Shown piece by piece: positions 55,310-63,192 of a stretch of DNA of 64,000 nucleotides. Where the stretch lies: NCBI GenBank assembly GCA_038251405.1, contig JBBSBH010000002.1, forward strand, positions 161,452 through 225,451, written 5' to 3'. Position 1 is the first letter of the stretch. The number at the start of each line of letters is the position of its first letter. A program made the translations under genes and the position numbers. This DNA comes from JADJLQ01 sp038251405. GTDB taxonomy: Bacteria; Bacteroidota; Bacteroidia; Chitinophagales; Saprospiraceae. Below the pieces are notes generated by a model. It was not told the origin of the DNA. It ran no database searches and saw only the letters and a program-made list of their open reading frames with translations.

Positions 55310-56188
55310 ATGTCGAAAATTGAGCAGTTTAACCAGCCTTTAAAGCCCAAAAAGCTTAAAGTCGCCATACAGGGCTATAGAGGAGCTTTTCATGATATTG
55401 CTGTGCAGCGGTATTTCCCTAAGCAAAGTGCTGAAGTAGTAGAAACTGATACTTTTGAGCGTATCGTAGAACAGATTATTCATAAAGATGTCGAATTCGG
55501 AGCCATGGCTATTGAGAATACAATCTATGGAATGCTGATGCCTAACTATAATCTCCTACATCGAACCAATGTGTTTATTGACGGTGAAGTCTATTTACGG
55601 ATCAAACAAAATCTGATTGCATGGCCTGGAGTAAAAATTGAAGAACTTAAGGAGGTTCATTCCCACCCCATTGCGATAGAACAATGTCGGGCGTTTTTCA
55701 AATTATATCCCCATATCAAATTAATTGAAAGTGTAGATACCGCGTTCAGTGTGAAAGAGATAAGAGATAAAAAACTAAAAACCAAAGGTGCTATTGCAAG
55801 CACTTTAGCAGCAGAAATCTATGGTATGGAAATAATCGCTCCCTCCATAGAAACCAATAAGAAAAATTTTACCCGCTTTTTGATCTTAGAAAAAAAATCA
55901 AAAGCTGAACCCCCTGAAACGGCAAACAAAGCCTCCGTCATTTTCATGCTCACTCATGAGGTAGGAAGTCTTCATCATGTGCTCACTGCATTTGCCCACC
56001 AAAAAGCCAATCTTACCAAGATTCAGTCTATACCTATCCAGGGCAAGCCATTTGAATATGCCTTCTGGGTAGACCTGGTGTCAGTAGATAAAAACCATTT
56101 ATTGAAGGCAATAGAATCCATCAGATCATTTACACACGAAGTAAAAGTCTTAGGAATTTACTTAAAAGGCAATCATTATGAACATTAA
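55310..56188 (+). CDS. pheA: Prephenate dehydratase
   Basis: A 292-residue enzyme making phenylpyruvate from prephenate. The catalytic domain shows IQGYRGAFHD, MAIENTIYGML and the TRFLIL segment (read FTRFLILE). The C-terminal ACT domain (about 205-285, MLTHEVGSLHHVLTAFA) normally senses phenylalanine; its ESRP-like motif is altered here (IQSIPIQG). There is no fused chorismate mutase, which is carried by the DAHP synthase downstream. First structural gene after the attenuator. Confidence 0.95.
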   Translation: MSKIEQFNQPLKPKKLKVAIQGYRGAFHDIAVQRYFPKQSAEVVETDTFERIVEQIIHKDVEFGAMAIENTIYGMLMPNYNLLHRTNVFIDGEVYLRIKQNLIAWPGVKIEELKEVHSHPIAIEQCRAFFKLYPHIKLIESVDTAFSVKEIRDKKLKTKGAIASTLAAEIYGMEIIAPSIETNKKNFTRFLILEKKSKAEPPETANKASVIFMLTHEVGSLHHVLTAFAHQKANLTKIQSIPIQGKPFEYAFWVDLVSVDKNHLLKAIESIRSFTHEVKVLGIYLKGNHYEH

Positions 56189-57359
56189 TCCTGCTGACAG
56201 AATATCACTGGTAGAAGAATACTATTTCTCTACCAAACTCAAACAAATTGCAGCCATGCGGGCTCAGGGAGCAGACATTATCAATCTCGGTATTGGATCA
56301 CCAGATCTACCACCCCACCCTTCGGTAATAGAAACTCTATATGAATGGGCTCAGAAACCCGATGCTCATGGTTACCAAAGTTATGTAGGCAGACCTGAGC
56401 TTAGAAAAGCAATGGCAGCATTTTATAAAAAATATTTTCAGGTAGACCTAAACCCCGATACTGAAATTTTACCGCTAATAGGCTCCAAAGAAGGTATTAT
56501 GCACATTTGTATGGCTTTCTTAAATGAAGGGGATAAAGTCCTAATTCCCGACCCTGGCTACCCTACCTACAGCGCTGCCTTAAAACTCACCGGAGCAGTT
56601 GCAGTAACATATGATTTAAAGCCTGAGAATAATTGGCGTATAGATATTGAAGCTTTAACTTCCATTAAGCCAAATGAAATAAAGATGATGTGGATCAATT
56701 ATCCGCAGATGCCCACGGGCCAGTTTGCAACTAAAGAATATTTGGAGCAATTATTGATCTGGGCAAAGGAAAGAAATATCATTTTGTGTAATGACAATCC
56801 ATATAGTTTCATCTTAAATGATAAATATGTTTCTCTATTATCCATTCCTGGAGCAAAAGATCAGGCTATTGAATTAAACTCTATGAGTAAAGCTCAAAAT
56901 ATGGCTGGCTGGAGAGTAGGAATGGTGTGTACCAATGCTACCTGGATTGAATACATTTTACGATTTAAAAGCAATATGGACAGTGGCATGCTTTTACCTG
57001 TACAAATGGCAGCTGTAAAAGCTTTGGAATTGGGTGATGATTGGTATCAGGAATTGAATGCTGTTTACACCAAAAGAAAAAAATCTGCGGCAGCAATTTT
57101 GGATGCTTTGAATTGTACTTACCAAAAAGATCAGCAGGGCATGTTTTTGTGGGCACATATACCGGATGGATTCAAAGATGGTTATGAACTCAGTGATTTA
57201 ATATTGAAAGAACAATATGTATTCATTACTCCGGGTGGAATATTTGGGAAAAATGGAAATGACTATATCCGCATTTCGCTCTGTACACCAGTGGAGGTTT
57301 TTGAAAAAGCTTTGGCAAGAATAAAAACTATACATCATCCGGCAATCCATTTGGTATGA
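56178..57359 (+). CDS. Class I/II PLP aminotransferase (probable aromatic amino acid transaminase)
   Basis: A 393-residue fold-type I aminotransferase. The PLP Lys is Lys238 in NSMSKAQNMAGWRVGM; INLGIGSPDLPPHP, WINYPQMPTGQ and NDNPYSFI are active-site segments. Sequence type is close to aspartate/LL-diaminopimelate aminotransferases. Its place between pheA and tyrA, with an 11-base overlap to pheA and a 4-base overlap to tyrA, argues for transamination of phenylpyruvate and hydroxyphenylpyruvate. Confidence 0.9.
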   Translation: MNINPADRISLVEEYYFSTKLKQIAAMRAQGADIINLGIGSPDLPPHPSVIETLYEWAQKPDAHGYQSYVGRPELRKAMAAFYKKYFQVDLNPDTEILPLIGSKEGIMHICMAFLNEGDKVLIPDPGYPTYSAALKLTGAVAVTYDLKPENNWRIDIEALTSIKPNEIKMMWINYPQMPTGQFATKEYLEQLLIWAKERNIILCNDNPYSFILNDKYVSLLSIPGAKDQAIELNSMSKAQNMAGWRVGMVCTNATWIEYILRFKSNMDSGMLLPVQMAAVKALELGDDWYQELNAVYTKRKKSAAAILDALNCTYQKDQQGMFLWAHIPDGFKDGYELSDLILKEQYVFITPGGIFGKNGNDYIRISLCTPVEVFEKALARIKTIHHPAIHLV

Positions 57360-58201
57360 AAACACTGGCAGTCATAGGAGTAGGTCATATAGGCGGTTCA
57401 TTTGCACTAGCCAGTAAAAATACCGGCCTTGTAAAAAAAGTCATTGGGGTAGATAATAATCCTGATAACCTTTCAAGGGCTATTCAACTGGGAATCATAG
57501 AGGAAGCACTTCCATTAGAAGAGGCCATTGGCAAATCAGATATTATAGTGATTTCTATTCCTGTAAATAGTATTCAAAAAATTCTGCCTCTAATCCTTGA
57601 CCAGGTCATTGACCAAACGGTGATAGATGTAGGTTCTACCAAAAAAGGGATCTTAGAATCTATAGTTACACATCCTAAGCGTAGTAATTTTGTAGCTACA
57701 CACCCCATGGCGGGAACGGAATTTTCGGGGCCAGAAGCTGCATTAATTGATCTCTTCGAAGGCAAGACCTGTGTAGTAGTAGATAAAGAAGCCAGTGACC
57801 CGCTCCATGTCACCCGTATAGAGGATTTACTCGAAGCGATGAAAATGCGGCTCGTATATCTTGACGGGGATTCTCACGATTTGCATGTCGCCTATGTATC
57901 CCATATATCGCATATCAGCTCTTTTGCCCTGGCGCTGACGGTATTAGCCAAAGAGCAAGACACCAAAAATATATTTGACCTGGCAAGTGGTGGATTTAGC
58001 TCCACAGTAAGGTTGGCAAAAAGCAATCCGGACATGTGGGTACCTATATTCGAACAAAATCGCGATTTCGTCCTCGATGTATTGGATGAACATATTAGCA
58101 CTTTGTCCACATTCAGAAGTCTTTTGATTAAAAAAGATTTTAAAAAATTCAGATCTATGATCGAAGAAGCTAACAAAATCAAGAAAATTTTAAAACCTTA
58201 A
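57356..58201 (+). CDS. tyrA: Prephenate dehydrogenase
   Basis: A 281-residue NAD(P)-dependent enzyme giving 4-hydroxyphenylpyruvate. The Rossmann motif is GVGHIGGSFALA, the catalytic His region is THPMAGTEFSGP, and YVSHISHISSFAL is the conserved helix of the dimer domain. No ACT domain follows, so Tyr feedback may rely on the operon attenuator or on other enzymes (inference). Confidence 0.94.
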   Translation: MKTLAVIGVGHIGGSFALASKNTGLVKKVIGVDNNPDNLSRAIQLGIIEEALPLEEAIGKSDIIVISIPVNSIQKILPLILDQVIDQTVIDVGSTKKGILESIVTHPKRSNFVATHPMAGTEFSGPEAALIDLFEGKTCVVVDKEASDPLHVTRIEDLLEAMKMRLVYLDGDSHDLHVAYVSHISHISSFALALTVLAKEQDTKNIFDLASGGFSSTVRLAKSNPDMWVPIFEQNRDFVLDVLDEHISTLSTFRSLLIKKDFKKFRSMIEEANKIKKILKP

Positions 58202-58234
58202 AATATAATATAACTCATTAATTTTACGCTAATT

Positions 58235-59326
58235 ATGGAAACAGCAACTTTATCGACACGACCATTTACAGACATCAAATTTAAAAGACCATTCCTCATC
58301 GCAGGCCCTTGCAGCGCTGAGACAGAAGAGCAGGTAATGACTACGGCAGCTCAAATGAAAGAACAAGGCATTACCCCTGATCTTTTTAGAGCAGGCATCT
58401 GGAAACCCCGTACCCGACCGGGCAGTTTTGAAGGTATTGGCCGCCCCGGATTAGCCTGGCTCAAGCGTGTCAAAGAAGAATATGGTTGGAAGACCTGTAC
58501 CGAAGTAGCCAATACCCAGCACGTATTCGATGCACTCAAAGCAGGCGTGGATGTATTGTGGATAGGCGCTCGCACTACTGTTAACCCTTTCTCGGTACAA
58601 GAGATTGCCGATGCGCTGGTGGGCGTCGATATTCCAATATTGGTAAAAAATCCTATCAATCCTGATATGAGCCTTTGGCTTGGATCATTGGAGCGATTGA
58701 AAAAAGCTGGTATCACCCGGCTGGGTATTATTCATCGAGGATTCTCTTCATTTGGAAAATCTATTTACCGCAATACACCGAGATGGGAAATCCCTATAGA
58801 ATTGATTCGTCAATATCCTGATCTGTTTGTTATATGTGATGCAAGTCATATCTGTGGCAATCGTCCCGGTCTTTGGGAAGTAGCACAGCGCGCCATGGAT
58901 CTAAATTTTGATGGTATCATGATAGAGACTCATTGCAATCCGGATGCCGCTTGGTCAGATGCAGCCCAGCAAGTAACAGGTGAAGGATTGAATAATATCC
59001 TTAAAAGACTGGTGATCCGCGATGAAACCTCCCACGATCAAAAATTCCTCGACAATATCGAAGACATCCGCCATCAAATAGATGTAGTAGACTCCGAACT
59101 TTTAAATATGCTGAGCGAAAGAATGAAGCTCGCCGATAAAATAGGGATGTTTAAAAAACTAAATAATATCAGCATACTCCAGGCCACCAGGTGGAATGAG
59201 ATCTTAGAAAAATCAACAGAGAAAGGTAAAAAACTCGGCTTGACCGAAGAGTTTATCAATAAGTTTTTGACCGCGATTCATGAAGAATCTATAGAGCACC
59301 AGGAGCGGGTGATGAATGAGAGCTGA
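58235..59326 (+). CDS. aroF: Bifunctional DAHP synthase / chorismate mutase
   Basis: A 363-residue fusion. Residues about 10-260 are a type I-beta (KDSA-like) DAHP synthase: IAGPCSAETEEQV, FRAGIWKPRTRPGSFEGIG, LWIGARTTVNPF and CDASHICGNR. Residues about 268-355 are an AroQ chorismate mutase helix bundle starting IRHQIDVVDSELLNMLSERM. The fusion couples pathway entry to the prephenate branch and lets the Phe/Tyr leader control both. Last gene of the operon. Confidence 0.95.
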   Translation: METATLSTRPFTDIKFKRPFLIAGPCSAETEEQVMTTAAQMKEQGITPDLFRAGIWKPRTRPGSFEGIGRPGLAWLKRVKEEYGWKTCTEVANTQHVFDALKAGVDVLWIGARTTVNPFSVQEIADALVGVDIPILVKNPINPDMSLWLGSLERLKKAGITRLGIIHRGFSSFGKSIYRNTPRWEIPIELIRQYPDLFVICDASHICGNRPGLWEVAQRAMDLNFDGIMIETHCNPDAAWSDAAQQVTGEGLNNILKRLVIRDETSHDQKFLDNIEDIRHQIDVVDSELLNMLSERMKLADKIGMFKKLNNISILQATRWNEILEKSTEKGKKLGLTEEFINKFLTAIHEESIEHQERVMNES

Positions 59327-59358
59327 GATTGAAAAAATTGCAATAAGGATTATATATG

Positions 59359-59387
59359 AAAGGCTGGTGTGAACTGGCCTTTTTTTG
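59359..59387 (+). terminator. Terminator of the Phe/Tyr operon
   Basis: AAAGGC (59359-59364) pairs with GCCTTT (59377-59382), followed by a run of T. It lies 32 bases after the aroF stop. Confidence 0.65.
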
Positions 59388-59514
59388 TAAAAAAAACATA
59401 TTGAAGTTTATAAACACAAAATTAACTAGTCATGGGACATTATTATATTCTTCATAGTATATCAGCACAATAAAATCAAATTCAATAACTTTATTCACCA
59501 ATTTTATTTCAGCC

Positions 59515-59522
59515 TAAATTTG
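59515..59522 (+). promoter_or_regulatory. -7 promoter element (TAAATTTG) of the zeta-like gene
   Basis: It matches TAnnTTTG, 20 bases before the TTG start at 59543. Confidence 0.5.
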
Positions 59523-59542
59523 TGATATAAAAAGAAACCAAA

Positions 59543-60112
59543 TTGCCCCATCTATACATCATAGCAGGCTGTAATGGTGCTGGAAAAACAACGGCCTCAT
59601 TCACTATTTTACCTGAAGTATTGAACGTAACTGAATTTGTAAATGCTGATGAGATAGCAAAGGGATTGTCTCCCTTTCAGCCGGAAAAAGTGTCTATTGA
59701 AGCAGGTCGAATAATGATACAGCGCATCAATGAATTATTGAATCAAAAAGCAGATTTTGCATTGGAGACTACATTGGCTAGCAGAAGATATATCCATATA
59801 ATTCAGAAAGCGAAGTCTTTAGATTATAAGGTGCATTTAGTCTTCCTTTGGCTTAATGATGTACATTTAGCTATAGAGAGGGTCAAGCACCGAGTATTAA
59901 AAGGCGGACATGCTATTCCCATTCATATAATTAAAAGAAGATATCATTCTGGTCTTTCAAATTTCATACATATCTATATAAATAAAGTCGATTTCTGGCA
60001 TTTAATAGACAATACTAGTCAAGTACCTATTTTAATTGCTGAAAAATTAAAAATAGGAAATATAATAATTTATAACTTTGACACATGGGCAAACATTCAG
60101 GAATCAGTTTAG
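59543..60112 (+). CDS. Zeta toxin-like P-loop kinase
   Basis: A 189-residue P-loop protein starting with TTG. The Walker A is AGCNGAGKTT (residues about 8-17). NADEIAKGLSPF and FALETTLASR are the substrate-site motifs of the zeta toxin / AAA_33 family, whose founders phosphorylate UDP-N-acetylglucosamine and block wall synthesis. Chromosomal Bacteroidota homologues are common and not all are proven toxins. It is followed by a small gene overlapping by 28 bases. Confidence 0.8.
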   Translation: MPHLYIIAGCNGAGKTTASFTILPEVLNVTEFVNADEIAKGLSPFQPEKVSIEAGRIMIQRINELLNQKADFALETTLASRRYIHIIQKAKSLDYKVHLVFLWLNDVHLAIERVKHRVLKGGHAIPIHIIKRRYHSGLSNFIHIYINKVDFWHLIDNTSQVPILIAEKLKIGNIIIYNFDTWANIQESV

Positions 60113-60273
60113 CAAAATCTGCTACCCAAGGAATTAAAATAGTGGCTGGCATGAAAATATCATTTAAGAAACTCGTTTTGAAAGAGCGGGAAGAAAACGG
60201 TTATCTTATTTTTTCTGAAAACGGCAAAATCATAAAGAAACCTGCCATTGATATTAAACTTGAAGGGGAGTAA
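60085..60273 (+). CDS. Small protein paired with the zeta-like kinase
   Basis: A 62-residue protein with a helix followed by a beta hairpin (NGYLIFSENGKIIKKPA). It overlaps the end of the zeta-like gene by 28 bases, so the two are translated from one message. Short partners with a similar '...NGKI...P' ending accompany such kinases in this phylum as far as I recall, which makes an antitoxin or modulator role possible. Function unproven. Confidence 0.6.
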   Translation: MGKHSGISLAKSATQGIKIVAGMKISFKKLVLKEREENGYLIFSENGKIIKKPAIDIKLEGE

Positions 60274-60767
60274 ATCTTCTTTTCGAGTAATTTCCCACCA
60301 AATCTAACCATCAAATAAACCTTTCCGCAGGTTGTAGGGCTAGCTCCAATAAACGTTTGTACCTGAATAGTTGTAAAAAGAGAATTCCGATTCTATTATA
60401 TATTCAAGCCATCCAAACTTTACATTTACATAAAAATGACGAAGTGTGTCTTATGCAATTATGTTGACACATTTCCTGAATGCCCTTAAATTGTCCCAAT
60501 CAATCAGCATAAAATGAAGCCACAGGTAATCAGCCTCCTAAGCCTCAAGTCATTAATGATAAAAACAATGAAATTAAGTTAGAGGTGTACACCCTTCGTT
60601 AACTAATTTATTCTTACAAGGATGACTCTGCTTTGGTTTAATTATTCTCTGTAACTCTTATTAACATTGAATTCACAAAGAATCTCAAAGCATTTTCAAA
60701 ATTTTAAGGTCACAGTTAATAATAAGCCTTATCATTGTGCCATTATTAATTTCAATATCATTTAAAA
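60274..60767. other. Intergenic stretch ahead of the cold-shock gene
   Basis: About 490 bases with no supported gene. A 17-codon frame with a CxxC (starting ATG at about 60437) and a stop-bounded run (NEATGNQPPKPQV...) near 60520 are present but look like chance or decay. Part of the 3' end is probably the long 5' leader usual for cold-shock genes. Confidence 0.4.
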
Positions 60768-60968
60768 ATGGATAAGCAAAAAGGCACCGTTAAGTTTTTC
60801 AATTCTGAAAAAGGATTCGGTTTTATAAAACATGACGACTCAAACACAGAAACTTTTGTTCACTCAAGTGGCCTGATAGATACTATAAACGAAGGTGATC
60901 AGGTTCAATTTGACCTCCAGCAAGGTAATAAAGGCATGAATGCCGTAAATGTAAAATTGGTACACTAG
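60768..60968 (+). CDS. cspA: Cold-shock domain protein
   Basis: A 66-residue single CSD protein that binds single-stranded nucleic acid. The RNP1 motif is KGFGFIKHD and RNP2 is TFVHSSG; the opening KGTVKFFNSEKGFGFI is canonical. It likely acts as an RNA chaperone. Whether it responds to cold cannot be read from sequence. Confidence 0.95.
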   Translation: MDKQKGTVKFFNSEKGFGFIKHDDSNTETFVHSSGLIDTINEGDQVQFDLQQGNKGMNAVNVKLVH

Positions 60969-61006
60969 AAAGTGAGTTTTAGGAACCATTTCTAAACACC
61001 CTACTT

Positions 61007-61672
61007 TCAATTCGCCTCATCAAAGACATACTGGACTAGATTAGCACCCATGCGCAATGCTTTGGTACGATTTTCTTCAGGGTCTTTATGCACATCCTGA
61101 TCTTCCCAGCCGTCACCTAGATCACACTCGTAGGAGTAAAAACATAACAGTCGACCCTCCCACAAAAGTCCAAATCCCTGGGGTGGCTTGCCATCGTGCT
61201 CATGTATTTTCGGCAGACCATTTTTGAAATCAAATTTCTGGTGATAGATCTCATGTTCAAAAGGAAGTTCAATAAATGTCAGTTCCGGGAATACCTTTTT
61301 CATAGCTGGTCTTACATATGGATCCATACCATAGTTATCATCAATATGTAAAAATCCTCCTGCTAATAAATATGCCCGTAAATTTTCAGCCTCTGCATCA
61401 TTAAATACGATGTTACCATGCCCTGTCATGTGCACAAAAGGATAGTTAAATATTTCTGCACTGCCTGCTTCTATAGTTGCATAATCATCATCGAGGTTAG
61501 TACCCAATTCCCTATTACAAAATGTGGAAAGATTAGTAAGTGAGGTAGGATTAGCATACCAGTCGCCACCGCCATTGTACTTTAGCAAAGCTAATTTGAT
61601 AGTGGGTGGACTATTTACAAAAGCAGAACTCACGAAGAGTAAAAGTCCAAAAAGAAAGAATACTTTTTTCAT
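61007..61672 (-). CDS. DUF4159 family exported protein
   Basis: A 221-residue protein with a signal peptide (to about residue 19, FLFGLLLFVSSAFVNS). The DUF4159 core is visible: LALLKYNGGGDWYANP, YPFVHMTGHGNI, LRAYLLAGGFLHIDDNYG and FYSYECDLGDGWED. The fold is glutamine-amidotransferase-like but with no catalytic Cys evident. Function unknown. A TATCTTTG element 5 bases before the ATG suggests a leaderless message. Confidence 0.88.
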   Translation of the reverse strand: MKKVFFLFGLLLFVSSAFVNSPPTIKLALLKYNGGGDWYANPTSLTNLSTFCNRELGTNLDDDYATIEAGSAEIFNYPFVHMTGHGNIVFNDAEAENLRAYLLAGGFLHIDDNYGMDPYVRPAMKKVFPELTFIELPFEHEIYHQKFDFKNGLPKIHEHDGKPPQGFGLLWEGRLLCFYSYECDLGDGWEDQDVHKDPEENRTKALRMGANLVQYVFDEAN

Positions 61673-61677
61673 TATGG

Positions 61678-61685
61678 CAAAGATA
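61678..61685 (-). promoter_or_regulatory. -7 promoter element (TATCTTTG) of the DUF4159 gene
   Basis: It matches TAnnTTTG on the minus strand, 5 bases before the ATG at 61672. Confidence 0.5.
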
Positions 61686-61744
61686 TCCGATTAGTTTATT
61701 TATGAGTTGATAAAGTGTGGAGTGCTGATATGATGCATCGAATT

Positions 61745-62020
61745 TTAGGGAAACTTTCTATATATTTCTCCTCTTGGTAAGATTCTCAATAAAACTATAT
61801 GGGGATCTAGCCATTCAGCTCCTATTCGCCATGTTCCAACTCTGATTCTAAAAAAAGATTCCTCCTTTTTTTGACCTTTGAGAAAAGCAATATCCAGGTT
61901 AGTCGTCCTCAAGTTCTTGTTTGATTTCAGTGCTAGAATTACTTCTTTTACCAGGTTTTGAATTTGAACTGGAGCTCTAAATAGTTCTTTTTCAAATCTT
62001 TTTGTAAACTTTACTTCCAT
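61745..62020 (-). CDS. RelE/ParE-type toxin
   Basis: A 91-residue protein of the RelE/ParE/HigB fold: opening EVKFTKRFEKELFRAP, a helical pair, and the strand FFRIRVGTWRIG with the conserved Arg residues, ending in RGEIYRKF. Likely a ribosome-dependent mRNA endonuclease or gyrase inhibitor. It overlaps the HTH antitoxin gene by 10 bases, the antitoxin being upstream as in most type II modules. Confidence 0.82.
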   Translation of the reverse strand: MEVKFTKRFEKELFRAPVQIQNLVKEVILALKSNKNLRTTNLDIAFLKGQKKEESFFRIRVGTWRIGAEWLDPHIVLLRILPRGEIYRKFP

Positions 62021-62310
62021 CCCATTACTGCCATTAAATCTTCTATGGCATACGTGGGTTCATTCATAGCCTTATCGCCTCTTAATATTTCAAGTAGTAT
62101 AAAATTTTCTACATCTTCATTTTCTATTACTCCAATTATTTTTTCAATTTCCTCCAGGGAAAAAGATTTTCTGCTTTTTTTTACAGAAAACGAACTTGGT
62201 GACAATCCTATCTTTTTAGCTACGTACTCATTTTTATAGCCAGAAACATCAATTATTTCACTAATTCGTTCCTTTATATTCTTGTAATCCGATATGATTT
62301 CGTTAACCAT
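62011..62310 (-). CDS. Helix-turn-helix antitoxin
   Basis: A 99-residue protein from the ATG at 62310. The HTH is at NEYVAKKIGLSPSSFSVKKS, about residues 26-45, and the C-terminal part (EPTYAIEDLMAVMGWK) probably contacts the toxin. A longer reading from 62379 would place the promoter element within the coding region, so the shorter start is used. It should neutralise the RelE-like protein and repress the pair. Confidence 0.78.
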   Translation of the reverse strand: MVNEIISDYKNIKERISEIIDVSGYKNEYVAKKIGLSPSSFSVKKSRKSFSLEEIEKIIGVIENEDVENFILLEILRGDKAMNEPTYAIEDLMAVMGWK

Positions 62311-62346
62311 GTAATAAATTATGTATAAATTTGTATTGCCATCTTG

Positions 62347-62354
62347 CAAATTTA
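62347..62354 (-). promoter_or_regulatory. -7 promoter element (TAAATTTG) of the toxin-antitoxin pair
   Basis: It matches TAnnTTTG on the minus strand, 36 bases before the ATG at 62310. It lies between rsmE and the antitoxin gene. Confidence 0.5.
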
Positions 62355-62381
62355 TAATTTTTAATTTAAATTTATGCAATA

Positions 62382-63068
62382 TTACAATCCTAATTTCGCC
62401 GCCATTACCAACCCTGCTGTTTCTGTTCTCAGTCTATAATCACCTAATGAAATTGATTTAAATCCATTTTTAATAGCTAGATTCAATTCTTCCGCAGTAA
62501 AATCACCTTCTGGCCCTATACAAACTAGGGCATTCATTAAATGCTTCAAATCAGGCACCAATTCATCCAAAAGCTTGCCAGCTATATGAGCAATAAATTT
62601 ATCTCCTGCAAAGTCCTGAGTAACGAAGGAAGCAAACGAAATAGGCAGATGCAATTCCGGTATCCATGCCCTACCCGATTGTTTACAAGCGCCTAAAATC
62701 TTTTTATTCAACTTCTCTACATTGATTTGCCTTCGTTCAGATTGATGAGTTATAATAGGAATTAAATATTGCACACCCAGTTCAGTTGCTTTCTCCAAAA
62801 ACCATTCGTAACGATCAATATTTTTAGTGGGTGCAAGTGCTATGCTTAAAATTGGAGTTGAACGGTCAATAAATTTGGATGATTCTTTCAATATAATTAT
62901 TTCACGCTTGCTAAGGATACTTATATTTCCTTGAACCACAGTGCCTTTACCATCCAATACCGAAACTTTATCGCCTATATTTAATCGCAAAACATTTGCA
63001 TGATGAACTTCTTCATCAGGCAAAATAATTTTTTCACCTGATAGATCATTGGAGTAAAAGAAATGCAT
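62382..63068 (-). CDS. rsmE: 16S rRNA (uracil1498-N3)-methyltransferase
   Basis: A 228-residue SPOUT methyltransferase. HHANVLRLNIGDKV belongs to the N-terminal PUA-like domain, and ATELGVQYLIPIITHQSERR, LVCIGPEGDFTAEEL and LGDYRLRTETAGLVMAAKL form the knotted SAM site. Length is normal. Single gene upstream of the toxin-antitoxin pair. Confidence 0.95.
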   Translation of the reverse strand: MHFFYSNDLSGEKIILPDEEVHHANVLRLNIGDKVSVLDGKGTVVQGNISILSKREIIILKESSKFIDRSTPILSIALAPTKNIDRYEWFLEKATELGVQYLIPIITHQSERRQINVEKLNKKILGACKQSGRAWIPELHLPISFASFVTQDFAGDKFIAHIAGKLLDELVPDLKHLMNALVCIGPEGDFTAEELNLAIKNGFKSISLGDYRLRTETAGLVMAAKLGL

Positions 63069-63192
63069 AATAGTAGCCCAAAGATCTATTATTATTCTTC
63101 AAATTAATATGTTGCTATTTTTTATAGGGCTAATGCCCTTCCGAGCGATTAATATTTTAATTATCAAATTTGTGTAGCGTCCCCCCAAAATT

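Noticed and set aside
58351..58716. 121-codon open frame antisense to the DAHP synthase gene
   Set aside because: The sense strand encodes an intact, recognisable enzyme; the antisense frame shows no family features.
60437..60490. 17-codon frame with CxxC before the cold-shock gene
   Set aside because: Too short, no promoter element, no conservation that can be judged here.
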